This document shows positions 44,809 through 53,019 of a stretch of 64,000 nucleotides of DNA, piece by piece. Each line of letters begins with the position of its first letter. Positions within the stretch are counted from its first letter, which is position 1. The notes under the pieces were generated by a model, which was given only the letters and a program-made list of their open reading frames with translations, was not told the DNA's origin and made no database searches. Where the stretch lies: the NCBI RefSeq assembly GCF_014648655.1, contig NZ_BMRN01000004.1, forward strand, positions 62,001 to 126,000. The letters run 5' to 3'. This stretch comes from Streptomyces atratus. GTDB taxonomy: Bacteria > Actinomycetota > Actinomycetes > Streptomycetales > Streptomycetaceae. The translations under genes and the position numbers were made by a program.

Positions 44809-45828
44809 TCGATCACGGGTGGAGACGTCGTTGACCTGGGGCGGGGCCTGTACGCATGGCTCCCGCCGAAACGGGGCTGGGGGCTGGCGAACTGCGGTCT
44901 CCTCGTCTCGACCCGTGGCGCGCTCTGGATCGACACCCCGTACGACGCCGTGCTGGCCGGCCAGTTCCTGGCCGAGTCCACGAAGCGGCTGCCCGACGGT
45001 GTCTCCATCGACCGGGTGATCGTCACCCACGCGAACGGCGACCACTTCTGGGGAGCGGGCGTACTCCCGGACGTGGAGATCATCGCGACCCGAGAGGCCC
45101 GCGAACACATCCACTACGAGCCCACGCCCAAGCAGCAGCACGCGCTCGTCGCCACCGGCGATCCGGCCACCGCGCTCGGGGCCTACCTCGGACGTCACTT
45201 CGGCCCCTTCGACTGGTCGCAGACCGAGCCGGTGCAGCCGACGACATACTTCACCGGGGAGCTCGAACTGACCCTGGGGGAGTACCCGGTCCAGCTCTCC
45301 GCCCTGCCGTCCGCGCACACCACCGGTGACCTGATGGTCCATCTGCCCGCGCAGCGTGCCGTGTTCAGCGGGGACATCATCTTCTCCTCCACCCCCGCTC
45401 GGCCGGGTGACCACCCGGTGCACTGGGCGGGTCCGCTGAGCAATGTGATCGCGGCCTGCGAGCGGGTGCTGGCCACCGGCGCCGAGATCATCGTCCCGGG
45501 GCACGGACCGGTCCTCGACCGGGCCGGGGTGCGCGATCACATCGTGTATCTGGAGTACGTGCGCGAGCGTGCCCACGCCTTGCACGCAGCCGGGATTCCC
45601 GCCCTTGAGGCGGCCCGCCGGGTCATCGCCGAGGGGCGCTACCCGGAGCTCGGCCTGCCCGAGCGGCTGGTGGTGACCATCGGAAGCGAGTTCCGGCAGC
45701 TCGACGGCTCCGAACTGCCCGGTGTGCTCCAGGTGATGACCGATGTCGCCGTGGTCGCTCAAGAGGTGGAGCAGACCCGTGAGTCCGAGGGCCCGGCGGA
45801 GAAGCGATCAGGTCCGGCGGAGAAATGA
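44806..45828 (+). CDS. metallo-beta-lactamase-fold hydrolase
   Basis: 340 residues from ATG 44806. The MBL fold is clear: VIVTHANGDHFWGAGVLP (72-89), SAHTTGDLMVHLPAQRAVF (third metal-site block), FSGDIIF and IVPGHGPV (last His). The first block reads H75-A-N77-G-D79-H80, so the second His of the usual HxHxDH is Asn, a variant known in some MBL subgroups. Substrate unknown. The stop overlaps an ATG (45825) of the following frame, but the conservon kinase-like gene more probably starts at 45888. Confidence 0.87.
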   Translation: MSITGGDVVDLGRGLYAWLPPKRGWGLANCGLLVSTRGALWIDTPYDAVLAGQFLAESTKRLPDGVSIDRVIVTHANGDHFWGAGVLPDVEIIATREAREHIHYEPTPKQQHALVATGDPATALGAYLGRHFGPFDWSQTEPVQPTTYFTGELELTLGEYPVQLSALPSAHTTGDLMVHLPAQRAVFSGDIIFSSTPARPGDHPVHWAGPLSNVIAACERVLATGAEIIVPGHGPVLDRAGVRDHIVYLEYVRERAHALHAAGIPALEAARRVIAEGRYPELGLPERLVVTIGSEFRQLDGSELPGVLQVMTDVAVVAQEVEQTRESEGPAEKRSGPAEK

Positions 45829-45887
45829 GCGGAGCTTCCGCCGCTTCGGCCGGAAGACCGATCCGACAACAGAAATGCGGTGACGGC

Positions 45888-47273
45888 ATGGGATGGATCG
45901 TGGCGGTGATCGCCGTCGCTGCTGCCGTGGCAGCGGCTGTCCGCGCACAGAACGCTGCGCGCTCGGAGCGCCTGGCCCTGGCCCGCGCCGAACTGGCCGA
46001 ACGGCAGTCGAAGGCCGCCGAGGCCCGTACCGTCGCCCTCGTCGATGAGATCCGGCAACTGGCCCGCAAGCGGATACCCGCCGCGGCGCTCGCCCTCTCC
46101 CACCCCACCGCCCAGGTCCCCGGACTGCGGGAGGCGGCCGAGGTCGACGGCGATTCCGCCCGGCTGCTCACCGAGGCCGTACAGGCCGCTCGCACGGCGG
46201 TCGTCGAGGAGCGCGGGCGCGTCGACGCGGCCGCCCGGGCGGCGATGCGCGGCACCTCGGCCAAGATCCAGTCACTGCTCAACCAGTCCCAGCAACTGCT
46301 GCACGAGCTCCAGCACGAGTACGACGACCCACGGATCCTGCAGCTGGACTTCCGTAACGAACTGGCCTTGCGGCGTACCCAGTCCACCGCCGTGCTCTGC
46401 GACGCCTGGCCGGGGCTCGCCCGTCAGAACTCGCCGCTCGTCGAGATCGTGCTCGGCGCCCAGTCCCGGGTCGCCGGCTATGAGCGGATCAAGGTGGCCA
46501 ACCACCTGCGCGACGAACGGCTCGCGCTCGTCGCCCGCGCCGCCGAACCCCTCGCGATCGCGCTCGCCGAACTGCTGGCCAATGCCACGGCCTACTCGCA
46601 CCCCGACACCGTTGTACAGGTGACCGTCCAGCAGAGCGGTGGCCGTGGCGCGTTCCTGATCGTGGACGATGCGGGCATCGGCATGGACGACGATGCGCTC
46701 GACCGGGCCCGCACCCTGCTGGCGGGCCCGTCCGAAGTGCTCCTGACCGAGCTGGGCGATCCACCGCAGACCGGTTTCGCCGTCGTCGGCCGGCTCGTGG
46801 TGCAGTACGGCTTCAACTGCCACATCGAGGCATCGCCGTTCGGCGGAATGCGTACGATCCTGCGCGTCCCCGCCCATCTGCTCACCGTGATGGAGGACGA
46901 CCGCAGCCTCTCCGCCCTCGCTCCGAAGCCGATGCAGGCGCACGCCACTCCTTCGGTTTCCGCCCCCGCCGAGCCGGAACCCGCACCGGCACCGCAAGCT
47001 GTCGGCGGGCACCCCGCCGAGCTGCCCAGCCGCCGCCGACGTTCACCACGCCCGACCCCGGCCCGGTCCGCATCCGCCGCCGTCACCCGGGACCGGGAAC
47101 AGGTGTCCCGTACACCCGAGCAGGCCGAGGCTTCCTGGGCGGCACTCCAACAGGGCACTCTCAATGGCAGGAGCGTCGCCGGGCGGTCATCCGCACCGGC
47201 AGCGGACGATCATCCCCCGGACGACCACGACGACCACGACGACCAGGACGACCAAGGAGACGACGAGAAGTGA
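45888..47273 (+). CDS. cvnA: conservon CvnA-type histidine-kinase-like protein
   Basis: 461 residues from ATG 45888 (GGTGA 4 nt before); an ATG at 45825 overlaps the previous stop but has poor spacing. An N-terminal membrane segment (IVAVIAVAAAVAAAVRA), a coiled-coil, a conserved ELQHEYDDPRILQLDFRNEL block and a HATPase domain (ALAELLANATAYSHPDT N-box, VDDAGIGMDDDAL G1) as in CvnA proteins. The phosphoacceptor His motif is absent, so it is nucleotide-binding rather than a classical kinase. The Pro-rich/acidic tail is linker-like. First of five overlapping conservon genes. Confidence 0.87.
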   Translation: MGWIVAVIAVAAAVAAAVRAQNAARSERLALARAELAERQSKAAEARTVALVDEIRQLARKRIPAAALALSHPTAQVPGLREAAEVDGDSARLLTEAVQAARTAVVEERGRVDAAARAAMRGTSAKIQSLLNQSQQLLHELQHEYDDPRILQLDFRNELALRRTQSTAVLCDAWPGLARQNSPLVEIVLGAQSRVAGYERIKVANHLRDERLALVARAAEPLAIALAELLANATAYSHPDTVVQVTVQQSGGRGAFLIVDDAGIGMDDDALDRARTLLAGPSEVLLTELGDPPQTGFAVVGRLVVQYGFNCHIEASPFGGMRTILRVPAHLLTVMEDDRSLSALAPKPMQAHATPSVSAPAEPEPAPAPQAVGGHPAELPSRRRRSPRPTPARSASAAVTRDREQVSRTPEQAEASWAALQQGTLNGRSVAGRSSAPAADDHPPDDHDDHDDQDDQGDDEK

Positions 47274-47695
47274 GCGCCCCCACTCCCACCACCGGTGACC
47301 TCGCATGGGTGCTGACCCCCCTGCTGGAGCTGCCCGGAGTCCAGCACGCCGTGGTCGCCACCGGTGACGGCCTCGTCGAGGGTGCCTCACCCGGCCTGGA
47401 CCGGGCGTCCGGCGAGCGGGTCGCCGCCATGACCGCCACGCTGCACGCCGCGGCCCGCGCGTTCACCACGGCCTTCACCGACGTCGAGGCGCCGCGCCTG
47501 GCCCAGACGGTTGTCGAGTCCGACCAGGGCTTCGCCATCGTCGTACCGGCCGGGAACAACACCACACTTGCCCTGTTCGCGGAACCCGGAGCAAAACTCG
47601 GCGACATCGCCTACCAGATGCAGGTGCAGGTCACCGCCCTGACCCGGGCGATGAACGCGCCCGCCCGCCAACCGGACACCGCCGCCCGGCCATGA
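47270..47695 (+). CDS. cvnB: conservon CvnB-type roadblock/LC7 protein
   Basis: 141 residues from GTG 47270, in a GTGA overlap with cvnA. A single roadblock/LC7 (MglB-like) domain: LDWVL-type start (DLAWVLTPLLELPGVQHAVV), then LLAEGAS-like turns and a C-terminal helix (VQVTALTRAMNAPAR). This family regulates small GTPases, here the CvnD product. Cytoplasmic. It is followed by cvnC with a 4-nt ATGA overlap. Role in morphological or secondary-metabolic signalling is known only for a few conservons. Confidence 0.88.
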   Translation: MSAPTPTTGDLAWVLTPLLELPGVQHAVVATGDGLVEGASPGLDRASGERVAAMTATLHAAARAFTTAFTDVEAPRLAQTVVESDQGFAIVVPAGNNTTLALFAEPGAKLGDIAYQMQVQVTALTRAMNAPARQPDTAARP

Positions 47696-48045
47696 CCTCC
47701 GGCCCCGGACGCCGTCTGATCCCCGCCTATCTGGTCACCGGCGGCCGGACCCGGCCCGCCGGTCCCGCACTCGACCGGCTCGCCGTGCTCATACGCACCG
47801 ACACGGACCTGCCCCCGGACACCGGCTCGGAACAGCGCAGGCTGTGCGAGCTGCTGGAACCGGGCGCGCTCACCGTCGTCGAATCCGCGGCCCACCTGGA
47901 CCTGCCGGTCAGCGCCACCGTCTTCCTGGTCACGGACCTCGCGGCCGCCGGACATCTGCACACCCGACCGCCCATCCCCAGCGCCGGGGAGATCGACCGG
48001 TCGCTCGTCGAGAGGCTGCTCGTTGGACTCCGCTCCCTCCACTGA
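47692..48045 (+). CDS. cvnC: conservon CvnC-type DUF742 protein
   Basis: 117 residues from ATG 47692. DUF742: RLIPAYLVTGGRTRPAGPAL near the start and a winged-helix-like C-terminus (TVVESAAHLDLPVSATVFLV then TDLAAAGHLHTRPP). A DNA- or partner-binding component of the conservon. It overlaps cvnB by 4 nt and cvnD by 23 nt. Confidence 0.87.
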   Translation: MTSGPGRRLIPAYLVTGGRTRPAGPALDRLAVLIRTDTDLPPDTGSEQRRLCELLEPGALTVVESAAHLDLPVSATVFLVTDLAAAGHLHTRPPIPSAGEIDRSLVERLLVGLRSLH

Positions 48046-48637
48046 CCGGACCGGCATCGGCTATCTGCCGCCTGCCGCCCGGACCCTGATGAAGCTCGTC
48101 GTCACGGGTCCCTTCGGCGTGGGCAAGACCACCCTGATCCGTACGCTGTCGGAGATCGCCACGCTCCACACCGAAGAGGCGATGACCCAGTCCAGCACCC
48201 GCCTCGACGACACCGCAGGCCTGCCGGACAAGACCACGACCACCGTCGCCATCGACTTCGGCCGGCTCACCGTCCTCGACGACCTGGTGCTCTATATGTT
48301 CGGCACGCCGGGCCAGCAGCGGTTTCTTCCCCTCTGGGAGGACATCGCACGCGGCGCGCTCGGCGCTCTCGTCCTGGTCGACACCCGCAGGCTCGCCGAC
48401 TCCTTCGCGGTCATGGACATGGTCGAGGAGCAGGGACTGCCGTACGCCGTCGCCGTCAACCGATTCCCCGACGCCCCCGCCCACACCGACGAGGTCCTGC
48501 GCAAACACCTCGACCTCGCCCCCGAGACCCCGCTGGTGCAGTGCGACGCCCGCGAACGCCGCGGCAGCATCGACGCACTGATCGCGCTCGCCGAACATGT
48601 GCTGACCCGAATGCCCCGGCCCGAGGACCCGTCATGA
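48023..48637 (+). CDS. cvnD: conservon CvnD-type small GTPase
   Basis: 204 residues from TTG 48023, 7 nt after GAGAGG; the start lies inside cvnC (23-nt overlap). Ras-like/MglA-type GTPase: P-loop VVTGPFGVGKTTLIR (27-40), GTPGQQRF (the DxxGQ-like switch, with T for D), NRFP (the NKxD position) and a CDARE guanine-recognition strand. Nucleotide state is expected to be regulated by the roadblock protein. Overlaps cvnE by 4 nt. Confidence 0.9.
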   Translation: MDSAPSTDRTGIGYLPPAARTLMKLVVTGPFGVGKTTLIRTLSEIATLHTEEAMTQSSTRLDDTAGLPDKTTTTVAIDFGRLTVLDDLVLYMFGTPGQQRFLPLWEDIARGALGALVLVDTRRLADSFAVMDMVEEQGLPYAVAVNRFPDAPAHTDEVLRKHLDLAPETPLVQCDARERRGSIDALIALAEHVLTRMPRPEDPS

Positions 48638-49908
48638 CACCGCCCGTACAGCCGCCGCAGCCCCTCGCGCTGTACGGCCCGGACTTCGCCGCCGACCCGC
48701 AGAGCCACTACCGGCGCCTGCGTGAACACGGCCCCCTGGCCCCCGTCCGGCTCGCGCCCGGCATCGACGCCCTGCTGGTCACGGACTACCAGGCCGCCGT
48801 CGACCTGCTGCGCGACACCCACACCTTCACCAAGGACCCGCGCGCCTGGCAGGCCACCGTCCCCGACGACTCGCCGGTCCTGCCCATGCTCGGCTACCGG
48901 CCCACCGCGCTCTTCAGCGACGGCGACGTACACGCCCGTTACCGCGACGCCATCAACGACAGCCTCGCCCTGATCGAACCGCACGTCCTGCGGGCCGAGG
49001 TCGCCCGGGTCGCCCAGCGGCTCATCGGCGAATTCGCCGCCACCGGCAGCGGCGACCTGATCGCCCAGTACGCCCGACGTCTCCCGGTGCACGTCTTCGT
49101 CACCTGGTTCGGCGTACCGCCGGGCGACAGCGAACGCATCGTCAACGGCATCGCCGGCATGTTCAACTCCGCCGAGGACGCCGCCACCGCGTATGCCGAC
49201 CTCGTCGAGGTCGTCACCGATCTGGTCGCCGACCGGCGCGCCCGGCCGCGCCGTGACCTCACTTCGTACCTCCTGGCCCATCCGGCCGATCTCGACAACG
49301 ACGAGACTGTGCGTCAGATCACTCTGATCATGAGCGCGGGCCACGATCCGACGACCAATCTGATCGGCAACGCGCTGCTGCACATGCTCACCGACGCGCG
49401 CTACGCCGGCTCGCTGCACGGCGGCGCGATGACGGCACACGAGGCGATCGACGAGGTCCTCTGGCAGGACCCGCCGCTGGCCAATTTCGCAGCCCACTAC
49501 CCGCGCCACGACACGGAGTTCCACGGCGTCCGGCTGCGCGCCGGACAGCTGCTCCTCGTCTCCTACGCCGCCGCCAACACCCAGTCCGTGCCCGACCTTT
49601 CGGCCCCCGGGGTCCGCTCCGGCGCCAGTGCCCATCTGGCCTGGTCGGCCGGCCCGCACCGGTGCCCGGCGAAGCAGCCGGCGCTGCTTATCGCCATGAC
49701 CGCGATCGAGCAGCTCACCAGTCAGCTGTGCGACGCAGAACTGGACGTTCCGGTCAGTGGACTGAAGTGGCGGCCGGGACCGTTCCACCGTGCTCTGGTG
49801 CGGCTTCCGGTACGTTTCACGCCCGTCGACATGACTACGGAAACGGACCGGCACGACGCGGTCGAGGATGCTTCGGACGGGCCGTCAGAGGTGTCGATCA
49901 GCCCGTGA
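48634..49908 (+). CDS. cvnE: cytochrome P450 of the conservon (CYP157-like, ExxW)
   Basis: 424 residues from ATG 48634 in an ATGA overlap with cvnD. Haem Cys344 lies in WSAGPHRCPAKQPA, the I-helix is SAGHDPTTNLIG (234-245). The near-universal ExxR of helix K is replaced by E274-V-L-W277 (ExxW), the feature reported for the CYP157 family of Streptomyces. So the fold is P450-like but the usual Glu-Arg lock is missing. Substrate unknown. No ferredoxin gene is next to it. The last 40 residues are a divergent acidic tail. Confidence 0.9.
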   Translation: MTPPVQPPQPLALYGPDFAADPQSHYRRLREHGPLAPVRLAPGIDALLVTDYQAAVDLLRDTHTFTKDPRAWQATVPDDSPVLPMLGYRPTALFSDGDVHARYRDAINDSLALIEPHVLRAEVARVAQRLIGEFAATGSGDLIAQYARRLPVHVFVTWFGVPPGDSERIVNGIAGMFNSAEDAATAYADLVEVVTDLVADRRARPRRDLTSYLLAHPADLDNDETVRQITLIMSAGHDPTTNLIGNALLHMLTDARYAGSLHGGAMTAHEAIDEVLWQDPPLANFAAHYPRHDTEFHGVRLRAGQLLLVSYAAANTQSVPDLSAPGVRSGASAHLAWSAGPHRCPAKQPALLIAMTAIEQLTSQLCDAELDVPVSGLKWRPGPFHRALVRLPVRFTPVDMTTETDRHDAVEDASDGPSEVSISP

Positions 49909-50012
49909 GCCGTGTCGGTGGTACGCCGAACGGGTGAGGGGCGAGAGAATTGCCCGATGAACAGCGAGCGCAGCGGGCGCAACGCCGACCGAAGCACAGA
50001 CGGGGTGGTCCG

Positions 50013-50411
50013 GTGAGCAGGTACGACAGGTACGACGTCACGGACGAGCAGTGGGAGGGGCTTGCCCAGGTCGTACCTCTGCGCAGCCGCGACGCGTGGC
50101 CGTCCAGGGCCGATCACCGTACGGTCCCCGACGAGAGCGCGGCAGCCGAACAGCGGCGCCTCGTCGTGCTGCGGGTCCAGGTCTTCGCGGACGCGCGGGA
50201 GGTGGCGGAGTACCTGGTCGCACAGATCCCGGTGCTGCTCGATCTGACCAGTGCGGAGACGGATGTGGCCAAGCGCATCCTGGACTTCACCAGTGGGGTG
50301 GTCTTCGGTCTGGGCAGCGGAATGCACCGGGTCGACCGGAATGTCTTCCTGCTGTCGCCGCTGGGCATGGAGGTCGAGGGGGTCACGGCGGCAGGCGTAC
50401 CCGGGTCGTAG
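50013..50411 (+). CDS. SepF-like cell-division protein
   Basis: 132 residues from GTG 50013. The SepF core is visible: EQRRLVVLRVQVFADAREVA then EYLVAQIPVLLDLTSAETDV and KRILDFTSGVVFGLGSGMHR, VDRNVFLLSPLGMEVE. SepF tethers FtsZ to the membrane through an N-terminal amphipathic helix; here the N-terminus (SRYDRYDVTDEQWEGLAQV) is short and charged, so it may be one of the paralogues rather than the main SepF. Its 3' end is duplicated downstream (see repeat at 50390). Confidence 0.85.
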   Translation: MSRYDRYDVTDEQWEGLAQVVPLRSRDAWPSRADHRTVPDESAAAEQRRLVVLRVQVFADAREVAEYLVAQIPVLLDLTSAETDVAKRILDFTSGVVFGLGSGMHRVDRNVFLLSPLGMEVEGVTAAGVPGS

Positions 50412-50526
50412 GAAGGCCGCCGGGGGTGTTGGCGGGGCGGGCGCGGCGGTGGACGTCCTTCGATCGTGGGAATGCCGTCCGGGCCGGCTTCGCCGCGGCA
50501 GGCGTAGCCCGATCGTAGGAAGGTCG
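50390..50526 (+). repeat. duplicated 3' end of the SepF-like gene
   Basis: A 30-bp unit (GGCAGGCGTA-CC-...-GTAGGAAGG-CG) occurs at 50390-50419, covering the SepF-like stop, and again at 50497-50526 with four differences. Both encode AAGV then a stop, so the gene end was duplicated. Confidence 0.6.
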
Positions 50527-50573
50527 TTCAGGCGGAACGGTTCGCCGCTCCGCGGCCTGCGTACGGTCCGCCC

Positions 50574-51857
50574 ATGAGTGCACTCCGCCCGGGGACCACC
50601 CGGCCACCGTCCGCCCGTACATCCGTGCCTGCTGATGCCCCTGCCGCAACCGGCACGTCCGTGTTCGGTGACGGCCCCGCCGCTACGGACACGTCGGCCC
50701 GCCCGGAAGCCCTGTGGCGTTCCGGCGGTCCCGTCCGCTCCGCCGGACCTGTCGTCACCGAACTGCGGTTGTCCGCCTTCGCCTCGCACCGGGGCGCCGG
50801 CTTTCCCATCGGCCCGGTCACGCTCTTCGCCGGACCCGGCGGCAGCGGCAAGTCGAGTGCGTTGCGGGCGTACGAGGCGCTGGCGCGGTTGGGCGGCGGA
50901 GACCCGCTCGACGAGGTCTTCCCGGACCCGGCGGGGTGCGTACCGGAAGGCGCCGCGGCCGATGCGCAGGGCCGCCGCGGATTCCGGATCGGCTGCACGA
51001 CGGACGGTCCGGCAGGACCGGTACGGCTCGACCTGGCCGTCCAGGCGGAGCCCACCCTGCGTATCGTCGGTGAACGGCTCACCGGCGGCGGCGAGATCCT
51101 GCTCACCACCGCATTGCGCGACCCGGGGCGCTCGACGGTCCAGGCGGCCTGGCACACCGCGGGCGCTGTCCCGGTGACGCGTGCGCCGCTGCCGGACGAC
51201 CGCCTCGGAACGGCCCTGCTGCCGCTGCGGGTGGCGGGCAGGACCGAGGGGCAGTTACAGGTCCTCGCCGCCGCCGAACAGATGGTCGTGGCCCTGCGGT
51301 CGGTCTTCGCCTGCGAACCGCAGCCGCCGCGGATGCGTGGGCCCGTACCGGCGGGCGACGGCCGGCTTCGCCGCGGCTGCGACAACCTCGCGGCGGCGCT
51401 GGAGCGCACGCACACACAGTGCGCCCGACGCCACGCCCGGCTGGTCGCGGCGGCTCACACCGGATGTGCGGGACCGGTGACCGCACTCGGTGTCGAGCGG
51501 CTCGCGGACGGGTTGCTGCACGCGACCGTCGGGCGCGACGGGGGGCATGCGACGCCGGTCGGCCGTCTCGGCGACGGTGAGCTGAGGTATCTCGCGCTCG
51601 CTCTGGTGCTGCTCGCCGGCCCCGGGGCGCTGGCCGTGGACGCCGCGGGCGAGGTGCCGTCGGCCATGCAGACCCTCACCGTGCTGGCCGACGGACTCGA
51701 CCGGGACCTGGACGGACGGCAGTTGCGCGGACTGCTGGATCTGGCGGTGTCGATCGGGGCGGCCGGGCACCTCAGACTGGTGGGGACGGTCACGGAGCCG
51801 GGTGCGGTGCGAGCCCGGGAGACGGCCGGGGTGATGGTGGTAGACCTGAAGCCGTGA
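50574..51857 (+). CDS. AAA-family ATPase
   Basis: 427 residues from ATG 50574; TACGGT (50562-50567) lies 6 nt before and there is no ribosome-binding site, so it may be leaderless. Residues about 1-55 are disordered. The ATPase core starts VVTELRLSAFASHRGAGFPI; Walker A is FAGPGGSGKSSALRAYEALA, and LGDGELRYLALALVLLAGPG and ALAVDAAGEV correspond to the signature region and a Walker B-like strand (with an unusual Asp/Ala order). Codon 228 is TTA (51255-51257). It overlaps the MazG-like gene by 4 nt. Role unknown. Confidence 0.82.
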   Translation: MSALRPGTTRPPSARTSVPADAPAATGTSVFGDGPAATDTSARPEALWRSGGPVRSAGPVVTELRLSAFASHRGAGFPIGPVTLFAGPGGSGKSSALRAYEALARLGGGDPLDEVFPDPAGCVPEGAAADAQGRRGFRIGCTTDGPAGPVRLDLAVQAEPTLRIVGERLTGGGEILLTTALRDPGRSTVQAAWHTAGAVPVTRAPLPDDRLGTALLPLRVAGRTEGQLQVLAAAEQMVVALRSVFACEPQPPRMRGPVPAGDGRLRRGCDNLAAALERTHTQCARRHARLVAAAHTGCAGPVTALGVERLADGLLHATVGRDGGHATPVGRLGDGELRYLALALVLLAGPGALAVDAAGEVPSAMQTLTVLADGLDRDLDGRQLRGLLDLAVSIGAAGHLRLVGTVTEPGAVRARETAGVMVVDLKP

Positions 51858-52222
51858 CAGAACTTGATGTACGTGCCCTGCAGCAACGGCTCGCCGCGTT
51901 CGCGGCTGCACGGGACTGGGAGCAGTACCACACCCCGAAGAACCTGGCGGCGGCGCTGAGCGTCGAGGCGTCCGAACTGGTCGAAATCTTCCAGTGGTTG
52001 ACGCCGGAGCAGTCGGCGCGGGTGATGGAGGCACCCGAGACGGCGCACCGGGTGGCGGACGAGGTCGCGGATGTTCTTGCTTATCTGCTGCAGTTCTGCG
52101 AGGTGCTGGGGATCGACGCACTGACGGCGCTGGCGGAGAAGATCGACCGGAATGAGGCCCGATTCCCGGTGTCGGAGCGCCCGGACACCCTTGATTCGCC
52201 AGATTGTCACTCTTCGGAGTGA
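51854..52222 (+). CDS. MazG-like nucleotide pyrophosphohydrolase
   Basis: 122 residues from GTG 51854, in a GTGA overlap with the ATPase gene. An all-alpha NTP-PPase of the RS21-C6/MazG type: EASELVEIFQWLTPEQ (ExxE) and ADEVADVLAYLLQF (ExxD), with KIDRNEARFPV at the end. It hydrolyses nucleoside triphosphates such as dCTP or damaged dNTPs to the monophosphate. Coupling with the AAA ATPase is unusual. A short hairpin, TCACTC-TTCG-GAGTGA (52207-52222), overlaps its stop and could end transcription. Confidence 0.85.
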   Translation: MTELDVRALQQRLAAFAAARDWEQYHTPKNLAAALSVEASELVEIFQWLTPEQSARVMEAPETAHRVADEVADVLAYLLQFCEVLGIDALTALAEKIDRNEARFPVSERPDTLDSPDCHSSE

Positions 52223-52346
52223 TCGACTTATTCACAGTCGACTTCGTGTCCACAGATTTCCTAATTCCCCTGGCTTTTCGGTACCGACGCCCTCACTGTG
52301 GGTAATGGATGAGTTGAGCGGCTTTTCGTACGGACGGGGGTAACGC

Positions 52347-52883
52347 ATGGAAGCGGAGCGGCTTGTGGGAGTCAGCCGGCGTGCTCTGGCACAGAGCCGC
52401 TGTACGCCGGACATCATCGCCGAGGCATGGCAGGCCCAGGCGCTCGCTCAGGCAATCGGCAGTCGGCTGGCGGCGGACGGGCCCAAGGAGCTGCGGGGAG
52501 AGGCGCGCGGGCTCAGCGAGATCGGCGGAAGGAGCGGCGGGGCGCTGGACCACCCGGCGGCGCGGGCCGGAGTGGCGCGGGCCGCACAGCTCTCCGAGCT
52601 CTCCGAACCGAGGGCGACGCTGACAGGGCTGGGCACACTGCTCGGAGAGGTGGGGATAGCCCTGGTCGGGGTGGCCTGCGAGACCGACGAGCAGGGGCTC
52701 TACTGGCAGTGCATGGAGGCGATCGACGCGGCCGACGAGTCCATGGACCGGGTGCACGGAATGCTCCGGCGCCTCGACGAGCAGGACCGGGAGCGACAGC
52801 AGGATCTGGAGCGAGGCCGGGAGCGGGACGGCCCCTACGGTGCGATCCGCGGACCGGCGGGCTCGGCGGCGGGCCAGCCGTGA
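52347..52883 (+). CDS. hypothetical helical protein (Streptomyces-type)
   Basis: 178 residues from ATG 52347, 6 nt after a GGGGG stretch. Entirely alpha-helical in pattern: RLVGVSRRALAQSRCTPDII, AWQAQALAQAIGSRLAADG, LGEVGIALVGVACETDEQG, AIDAADESMDRVHGML. The C-terminus is charged and disordered. It resembles a family of Streptomyces-only proteins of unknown function (probably a DUF6099-type; not certain). No operon partner. Confidence 0.7.
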   Translation: MEAERLVGVSRRALAQSRCTPDIIAEAWQAQALAQAIGSRLAADGPKELRGEARGLSEIGGRSGGALDHPAARAGVARAAQLSELSEPRATLTGLGTLLGEVGIALVGVACETDEQGLYWQCMEAIDAADESMDRVHGMLRRLDEQDRERQQDLERGRERDGPYGAIRGPAGSAAGQP

Positions 52884-53019
52884 CCGCGCAGGATTCAGGG
52901 AGTGACGAGGGACGGGACGGTGTACGCGACGACCGTGACCGTAGAGGGCTTCGGCAGTGGCGGCGCGTGGGAGGGAGAAGGAGGGGAATGACCGGCATCC
53001 GGAGGTGCAGGATGGATGC

